This document shows positions 57,681 to 64,000 of a stretch of 64,000 bases of DNA, piece by piece. Positions within the stretch are counted from its first letter, which is position 1, and each line of letters begins with the position of its first letter. Source of the stretch: Phymatolithon calcareum (taxonomy: Eukaryota > Rhodophyta > Florideophyceae > Hapalidiales); assembly GCA_977006965.1 (NCBI GenBank), contig OZ345355.1, positions 62,001 through 126,000 of the forward strand, read 5' to 3'. A model generated the notes under the pieces. It made no database searches and had not been told where the DNA came from. It worked only from the letters and a program-made list of their open reading frames with translations. The position numbers and the translations under genes were made by a program.

Positions 57681-58885
57681 GAGTCTTCACGCAAATAATC
57701 GTGCTAGGTTTTCTTTTGTTTCTTTCGCCTTACAATACGGAGATCAGAGGCAGGTTAGAGAATTTTACTCACGCTGCTTCTGTTTAAATGGAGCCTATGG
57801 GAGCCGACTGAGACCGTGCGACTCGTCAGAAATGTTGCCAATACCGGTACTCATTTCAGAGCTGTAGCGTTTGCTGAGGGTGAAGATGTGCAAAACATCT
57901 GGAATGTATTGCTAATTTGTTAAGTTCTTATCTACGCTGGTCAACCAGACGTTTCCTTCTGTGACCAAGACCTCGTTTTCACATCCGGCGACTGGAAAGA
58001 ACTAGCAGATGAAAATGGAGTTTTTCTCAAGTTTTCTAGTGTACGGCAGCACAATGAAATAAGTTTGTGCCAACAATGCCATTTACCGCTCAGACGGATT
58101 TTTCGAAAGGTTGAAATCGAATGCCCAAATATGAGCACGGATCCTCAAACGTTAGTGAAAGCCATGAATGTTCGTCGACGCAACCCTTGCTCGACGTTTC
58201 AGCTTTTCCGTATCGATAAGTGATAGAAGGGCACCGTATTGGTCAGAACTTCATCGAGGCTCACGAAGAAGATAACTCCTTTGCGTCATAGTGCGCCAAT
58301 GAAGCTCTACCGCGATTGTTCCGATACCACGAAGCGATATACGGCTTGAAGAGTACCGTCTTAACCAGAAACCGCATCAAGACTCACCAAGGAGATAACT
58401 TATTGGCCTTACAGTGAACCGATACGGTTCTGACAAGACTCTTCCGATTTTCCTTGGAACAGATTCCACCGTAATGGGTCTCAAATTATTTGTATCACGC
58501 CATCGACCATTTTTCTAGGAATATTTTTCAATATTTGAATAAAATTTTACTTAATCGACCATACATGTGCTATTATTTCGAAACATTTCTACTCATATGA
58601 ACAAAATTTGAATATAACCGCTCAAAATGTTACTACCGTTCACAAACCCAAAATAAATCAGATTTATTCTAAACGCCTTTAGTTAAGCGAAAAACTCCTT
58701 CCTCCACTTCAATTCACTTCCTTATCTCACCGTTTCAATCAACCATGTCGAGGACGAAGCACACAGCGCACAAATCCACCGAAGAAGATGCCCGTCGAAG
58801 GTAGCCATAACACAGATTCTTCCCCTTTTCAAACCTACAGTGCGTCCGTCGTCCAACCCCGCGTCGCCTCCGCCCACCTCCCGCG
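57681..58885. other. Spacer with a diverged tandem duplication
   Basis: Around 58228-58290 and 58349-58412, two copies of ACCGT..T...CAGAA....CATC.AG.CTCAC.AAG.AGATAAC lie about 121 bp apart. No gene seen. Confidence 0.4.
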
Positions 58886-59378
58886 ATGGATACTTCCAGC
58901 CTTGTCGATATAAGCGAACGTGCGGTCGACACGTACAAGGGGAGCATCGTTTACAGCTTCTTTGACAGCGACGGGAACAGCTGTTCAGCGATCAAGAATG
59001 CTAGGTTGAAGGCCGAGCGCGTCGTCCGTTGGATATTGAGGAATTTTGGTAGTGAGACGTTTACGACGATGAAAACAACCACCGGTGCCGATCTCCGTAA
59101 GGTGCATGTTATGGGTTTGATGTCTTCGTCTGAACAAGAATTTGTCATTCATCCAGCTCCGGCGCAAGGTAAACAATGATTGAAGAATAAGATATTTTGT
59201 AACCCACTCAACAGGGAAGAAGATATGCACGAAAATCGATTTGACTCACTTTTGTAAAGAAATTTTGACGTGGTTAAAATCGTACGAAGATGAGTGCCTG
59301 TCAGAAAATTTGGCCGCCCGCTGGGGTTTAATGAAGTCGACGGAAGAAATGAATACGCGAGTGTTCCGCCGGGTTTGA
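58886..59378 (+). CDS. Orphan two-exon gene, 148 residues
   Basis: Exon 1 is 58886-59168 from ATG. A 46-bp intron (59169-59214) has GTAAAC/ACAG borders, phase 1. Exon 2 is 59215-59378. Splicing extends the protein from an early stop at 97 residues to 148. The added part is protein-like (CTKIDLTHFCKEILTWLKSY). Residues 15-30 read DTYKGSIVYSFFDSDG and a basic helix follows (KNARLKAERVVRWILRNFG). No domain or signal peptide is recognised. Downstream frames at 59513-59660 and 59639-59974 are also protein-like and may be further exons or a second broken gene, but I could not join them with good splice sites. Confidence 0.5.
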
Positions 59379-60073
59379 GGTTTGTCGAGTTGTTCTGGAC
59401 AATTCTGTGAAGTAAGAGAAGGACCAAATTTATCGCGTGTCGGACAAAGAGAATGGAGAGGAATGGTTTTCGTTCTATTCTATACTCTAAATTGCAATTC
59501 CAATCAAGGGAACGAAGGCAATAGCGACAAGAAGCCCGACGAAAATTTAGCAAGCTCAAGAGGTAGTGCTTTCCTCAAGATCAGGGAAGGCCAGCTTCCC
59601 TTCGTCGAGTATACGGGATTCAATCCGGTGGAAGCGCGTTGGAAGCTCGACGCGTTTTGACTATGAAAGTAGTGCGAAACGGTCGTGGTGAATTCACCGG
59701 GCTCTCGTCCCTTTTCATCTCAAGAATTTTCTTCGTTCGGAACAAGTCTGTGTGCTGCCGCTCTCGGAATGCGAGTCGTATCATGGCGTCGTTTTATAAT
59801 ACGAAATGTTTGCTCAAGGGAGAAGATGCTACAAAGAACATAATGAGGAAGAAGTCGCGTGCGAACTACAGCTGCCTGAAGGATTTGAGCAAATGGGATA
59901 ACAAGAAAGCGAAAAACGTTTCTCTGGATAACCCGATATTAATGGCTTGGGTAGGCGTTCGATCAATAATCTAGTGTCTGAGGTTTATCTTGTCCATATG
60001 GAGAGGCACCAGAAATCTGATCCCCCTTGGCAAAGCATGTCATCATCGTGCCACAATACTGAATAAGGGAATA
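59379..60073 (+). other. Coding-like frames after the 148-residue gene
   Basis: 59513-59660 contains SAFLKIREGQLPFVEYTGFN; 59660-59974 contains NGRGEFTGLSSLFISRIFF and a Lys-rich C-terminus ending WVGVRSII. Different frames, no family; possibly exons or a degraded gene. Confidence 0.3.
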
Positions 60074-60110
60074 GTCCACAGTTTCCATCCACTAGATGGA
60101 AACTGTGGAC
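60074..60110. repeat. Perfect inverted repeat (16-bp arms, 5-nt loop)
   Basis: GTCCACAGTTTCCATC, loop CACTA, GATGGAAACTGTGGAC. It lies in spacer. The arms are too perfect to be chance in a window this size. Confidence 0.88.
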
Positions 60111-60537
60111 GCATCTACGACTCTCGTGAGAACTATCAATTGACAAAGAGCTGGGAAGCACGGTCTGCCTGTATGGGAGACAGAGACGCATCAGTCACGA
60201 TCGAAGGGCGAGGAATGTATGTTCTCGCTGAGATTTTCTCTCCAAGTAGAATGAAAAATATTTGTGATTTCTCTGAACTGTGATGCACTTCGGCGAAGGA
60301 GCATTGCGTCCACATCGTGATAGGACAAGTGACGAGAATAGAATTCGTGAGGACAGGCTTCTGAAAAGAGTCAAAAGCGCAGGCCCGAACAAGCGACTCA
60401 TCTCTACCCTAAGGTTGACAAAAAGATGAACCAGCACAGAGAAAAGAGTTACGCTGTTCGAAGCATTCATAAGGTCAGTATAGGAGTAACAATCCGAATA
60501 CAAGAAGCAGCATACTACAGCGTGACGTTTAGGAACG
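60111..60537. other. Gene-free spacer
   Basis: Nothing recognised. Confidence 0.4.
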
Positions 60538-60885
60538 ATGCACGGATTTCTTCTTGTTGATGACCGATTCGCAACACTTGTTCACCGTGTGGCGCGCAAC
60601 TTTCATATCCACCGTTTTCCGCGGCATCGTGCCGCCCGCGGTCTGCTTCGCCTTTTCCCTCTCGGGCGGTTGATGTTTTTGACGCTAGTCATCGCGGAGT
60701 TTGTTTTCCCACCCGTGAATTCGCTCCGGCTATCTGAGGAAGAACGTAATCAACGTGTATCGATTTACCGAAGACACGCAGAACGGGGTTCCACTTCCGC
60801 GATGACGGTCAACGTAGAGGAGCAAGACGCGAACGTACAGACCGTGCAACAGGATTTTTTTCGAATTCGCTGGTGGTTTGGGTGA
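60538..60885 (+). CDS. Possible small protein, 115 residues
   Basis: ATG-initiated frame. The N-terminal third is His/Arg-rich (NFHIHRFPRHRAARG), followed by a hydrophobic LFPLGRLMFLTLVIAEFVFPP stretch that could be one membrane helix. After it come a charged EEERNQRVSIYRRHAERG helix and an Asn/Gln-rich tail. No family is known. The minus strand over the same DNA also has open frames, so coding status is uncertain. Confidence 0.3.
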   Translation: MHGFLLVDDRFATLVHRVARNFHIHRFPRHRAARGLLRLFPLGRLMFLTLVIAEFVFPPVNSLRLSEEERNQRVSIYRRHAERGSTSAMTVNVEEQDANVQTVQQDFFRIRWWFG

Positions 60886-61252
60886 GCTGTCTCCTCCTCG
60901 AGCCGTAGATCACTTGGGGGTCTCTGATATAGACATCCTGTGTGATCTCCCGCGAATGCCACGTCTTTTTCCTGTTTTCCGAAATTTGGAAAACTGAGCG
61001 CTGGCAGGAAAACTTTTGGACACTTGTGACACGTGGCAACAATTACCAAATGTTTTATTATACGCATATAATTCGACCCGGTGGACACCTGTGCTAATCA
61101 CTGCATCATACTGGAAGAAGCGGGAAATATCGATTTCTAAGGTTGGGCATTGAATTTTCCTATTCCTGTAACATTATTTGCCCATGTGCCATATCAGAAC
61201 TGTTTTAACACATGGCAACCAGCAAGGATGCAAATATACACTATTTCAAATT
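60886..61252. other. 3' flank of the transposase gene
   Basis: No gene; presumably the end of the element carrying the 61253-62185 gene, though I did not find its terminal repeat. Confidence 0.4.
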
Positions 61253-62185
61253 CTAGATTTCAATGTAAAACAGAGGATCTGTGTCCAGTGTGAGCTGTGT
61301 GACGTTCGCCACGGCGTGAAAGCAAATAGAGTGCCTCGAGCGATCATGGCGAAAGATATCTCTCAAAATACGGAAGTTTTTGAAACGGCCATTCACCGTT
61401 TCGTGTCGTGCTCGAATTTCTGCGGCTAGACTTCGTCCGTAATCTGTAAGCATGTCCGGAGTGAAACACTTCTCGTCACGGTATCCCTTATCTGCTATAA
61501 CGAACTCGCCGTGCCCCAGGGCATGTTTCAAATTTTCTCGGAATATTTTCACATCGGGATAACTGCCACATTTGAACGGGCCATTTTTCCAAACTAAAGT
61601 TCCTTCCATAGAAAGTCCTATCTCATAGCGCAGGCCGGCTCGCTTGATTTTGTGAGAATAGAATGAAGGGTCAAACGGATCTGGCTCTTGCACGGCGAAA
61701 TCTGTGCCATCAACACTTATCCAGCAGCTAGAAATAGATCTTCCATGCAGACGGGCTGCCCAAGAAACCTAAAAGATGGGTCAGAGGTGTTCAAAAAAAA
61801 ATAAAAATTTCGGGCCACAACGTACAACTTCCATATAAGCTATCTGCTCCACGTAAAACCACGCCCATTTTCGGAACGTTTTTTCGTCAACGCTGCAAAT
61901 GGAAGCATGTTGATGCTCATTTCCGTACATTTTGAGAAATAGTAAGGCAAAGAGGAGGTGCCGTGGCTGTGAGCCATGAGGAGTCTGCACTCGACTCCAT
62001 ATGATGGCACACACCGAAGGGGTTGTTCCAAAAAAGGCACGGAACCGACGAGTCCATACGTTTTGGCTCTGCGGTTGCCGGCGTATGATTTCAGAGCCTG
62101 CGTACTCAAAAACAGCGACCGGGACGGGTAGACCCCTTGCGTCCATCTTAGCAAGCGTCCTGCTCCGTGGCCTGGGCCTACTCAT
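61253..62185 (-). CDS. DDE_Tnp_4-type transposase, copy 2, two exons, apparently intact
   Basis: Exon 1 is 62185-61826 (120 codons, phase 0). A 57-bp intron (61825-61769) has a GTACGT donor and TTTTAG acceptor. Exon 2 is 61768-61253, giving 291 residues. Exon 1 carries the helical N-terminal domain with HLLFALLFLKMYGNE and DEKTFRKWAW. Exon 2 opens with VSWAARLHGRS, then WISVDGTDF (first Asp), FYSHKIKRAGLRYEIGLS, KCGSYPDVKIFRENL, FVIADKGYRD (second Asp) and EIRARHETVNGRFKNFRIL (Glu). All three expected acidic residues are present and no stop interrupts the spliced frame, so this copy could be active. It shares family and intron position with the copy at 1-510. The protein would act in the nucleus on its own element ends. 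Confidence 0.82.
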
Positions 62186-63208
62186 GGTACTAGCGCTCCG
62201 TGCCTGTTACTATGTACTCAAATTGCAATAACTATTTTTCATATTGAGATGAACTTCGAGATCGAGCTGCACGTATATGAAACCAATAGTATGCAACTTT
62301 TAACTCTATATTTCATATGATTTTTGACAAAGTGTAATAACATCGATCACTGACGGCTGTGAGCAGTATGTAGCACCACTGTAGCGCTATTGTAGCGCTA
62401 ATATCAGTAAGTGTTGGTACAAAATGTAAGAAAACGTGAGGCATAAGCTATGGTTTTGAAAAGGATTACAAAGTTGCCTCGCGTGTCCGGTACATCCGTT
62501 CCGGGTGGCGGGGGAGCGCTCACTCCTGCATAGCGCTACAGCTGCACTTATGTGCTGTTCTACGGGCCAAACTATATTTAGGACTGCATTGCCTTGCTTA
62601 ATCAGATTGTTCATTTCATTGCCGTTCTAATGACACTAAAATCTTACTTTACAAACATCTACACTATGCAATAGCAACAGTGAAACTTTCTCAAAATCGG
62701 CCATTTTGGGCCGTTTAAGCCGTTTTTAACAGAAGATAACAGATACTGTGGTAGCCTAAACTTATTGTTTTTGGTGTTCATTTATAGACTGCAGTATATT
62801 CATGCCACAAACAGTGCGTTAGGTGCTGTTATTGCCCACATCCTGCATAGAACAGGCTCTAAAGTTTGTCTTCCAAGGTCAAAACAGGTGCTTAATCGCA
62901 CAAGCACGTTTTGAATTATATCCAGAAAGTAAAATGTCAGTCTGTACGTACTACAGAATCGAGTACAGAACAAAGCATTCTGATTTCAGTAATACTCAAC
63001 ATCACTGTGGTTCTCGGGCCATTCAGAATTACTGTGATATTGAATATGAAGTGTTTCATATTTTAGGAATGTATCAATTATTTGTAGCGCCGTTCCACAG
63101 ACAATTGAGACGAAGTTTTTAATGTACTAGCACAATTGATGGCACTAGTAGTACTACTAATACTCCCGTGAGGGTGTACCACTTCACAGGGCATCACTAG
63201 CCGCCAAA
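62186..63208. other. Gene-free spacer
   Basis: Nothing convincing. A plus-strand 99-codon frame (62823-63122) lacks a clear start and motif. Confidence 0.4.
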
Positions 63209-64000
63209 ATGCCTCGAGAGAAGAAGCGCAAGTACGAGCTCGCCGACAATGCCTTGCGCGGCATAGTTGCCGCCCGCCGCGATATGCGACCCGACGGGAC
63301 ACCGCTGCAGCCGGCCGTGATCAAGAAGTTCGATCCCGTCTTCGACGAGATCCCAGGCAGCACTTGGCGCAAAAAGGTTCGCGAGATGCGCGAAGAGTAT
63401 GGAAGGGTTAATCCCATAGATCCAGGGCGCCAGGTTGGTATGTTATTTCTGTCCTTTTTATCATTTTCCACTATTTTTCACTTTTTTCTAACTCTCGTTT
63501 CAGTGAGTGCGGCGGGCGGGATAACTCCAGGATTCTTGAAGCCTACCTTAGCCGATGGCCTCAACCGCATGTGCACACCTGCCCTCCCCGCCGGGCCGTC
63601 GCAGGTAGCGTCCGATGTCGCTGCCGTCGATACCAGTGACGACGGCGGCGAGTCCAGCAGTGGGTCTGGCGGCCCCGGCGACGAGAATGACCTGACATTC
63701 CGCCCCCTTCACATAATGGGGCAATGGGAGGACGAAAATGAGGACAAGCGTGTATCTGTAGCGATTCTAATGCCCTCTGGACTATGTGCTCGTAAGAAAG
63801 ATCACGACGTCCGTGTCATTAGTGGCGGTCGTGTGCTTGAAGTGTCAGTTGTCTGGCCGGAGGCAATCACTGACATGCTCTACTTGCATCGGTCGTGGAT
63901 GGCTTCCGACAGTTCTTTCCTTTCTAACCATCCTCGTCTGATTTCGTTTCGCTCGTTTCTTCGTCATTTCCGCTCTTCAAATGACCAACCTATCGTCTCT
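63209..64000 (+). CDS. GC-rich unknown gene, 5' part, runs off the window
   Basis: ATG at 63209 in context CAAAATGCC. Exon 1 (63209-63437) is strongly basic (PREKKRKYE) and contains MRPDGTPLQPAVIKKFDPVF and STWRKKVREMREEYG, which looks like a small DNA- or protein-binding helical domain. A probable 66-bp intron (63438-63503, GTATGT...TTTCAG, pyrimidine-rich) follows, phase 1. Exon 2 stays open to the window end. It has a Ser/Gly/Asp-rich linker, then FRPLHIMGQWEDENEDKR, VRVISGGRVLEVSVVWPEA and LYLHRSWM. The intron is a multiple of three with no stop, so retention would insert a membrane-like stretch. No family is recognised. Codon use is GC-richer than the flanks. Confidence 0.62.
   Translation, partial: MPREKKRKYELADNALRGIVAARRDMRPDGTPLQPAVIKKFDPVFDEIPGSTWRKKVREMREEYGRVNPIDPGRQVGMLFLSFLSFSTIFHFFLTLVSVSAAGGITPGFLKPTLADGLNRMCTPALPAGPSQVASDVAAVDTSDDGGESSSGSGGPGDENDLTFRPLHIMGQWEDENEDKRVSVAILMPSGLCARKKDHDVRVISGGRVLEVSVVWPEAITDMLYLHRSWMASDSSFLSNHPRLISFRSFLRHFRSSNDQPIVS

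Noticed and set aside
1-64000. tRNA or rRNA genes
   Set aside because: I looked for GGTTCGAATCC-type T-arms and conserved rRNA blocks by eye and saw none; a covariance search would be decisive.

Overview
This window reads as nuclear DNA of a eukaryote. Genes are sparse and either lack introns or carry short spliceosomal introns (46-110 bp, GTATGT/GTAAGT-like donors). Two genes have TATA boxes and AATAAA signals, and most of the rest is transposon debris in AT-rich spacer. A red alga is my best guess, from the tiny introns, a long intronless Sel1-repeat gene, a copia pol resembling the GalEa type reported from red algae, and a Cys-rich tail on a secreted beta-helix protein. That is inference, not proof.

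Layout. 0-10 kb: start of a two-exon DDE_Tnp_4 transposase gene (minus strand, cut by the window edge), a TA-flanked MITE, a decayed MULE with ~84-bp inverted ends, two TA-flanked pogo/Tigger-like non-autonomous elements, and one good host-type gene (7859-8353) for a small secreted cysteine protein. 10-21 kb: a 144-codon orphan ORF; a dead PIF/Harbinger transposase whose reading frame ends exactly where a ~1.6-kb element with ~225-bp inverted arms starts, that element carrying a broken Ulp1/C48 protease gene; then a dead KDZ (Zisupton-like) transposase. 21-31 kb: two orphan ORFs, a 56-bp tandem repeat, and a decayed RecQ-like SF2 helicase of the telomere-linked type on the minus strand. 31-38 kb: about 4 kb of an almost perfect 10-bp minisatellite (~398 units). 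38-45 kb: an element bounded by inverted arrays of 29-bp-spaced sites, a dead hAT transposase, and a copia-type pol 3' half with a putative polypurine tract. 45-55 kb: a two-exon secreted right-handed beta-helix protein, a block of nested duplications, and a 998-aa intronless Sel1-repeat protein. 55-64 kb: orphan small genes, a second copy of the two-exon DDE_Tnp_4 transposase that looks intact, and the start of a GC-rich unknown gene that runs off the end.

The genes do not form a pathway. The coherent story is layered transposition: at least nine distinct element families, several nested or carrying non-transposase cargo, around three or four well-supported host-type genes. I found no rRNA, tRNA or CRISPR array.
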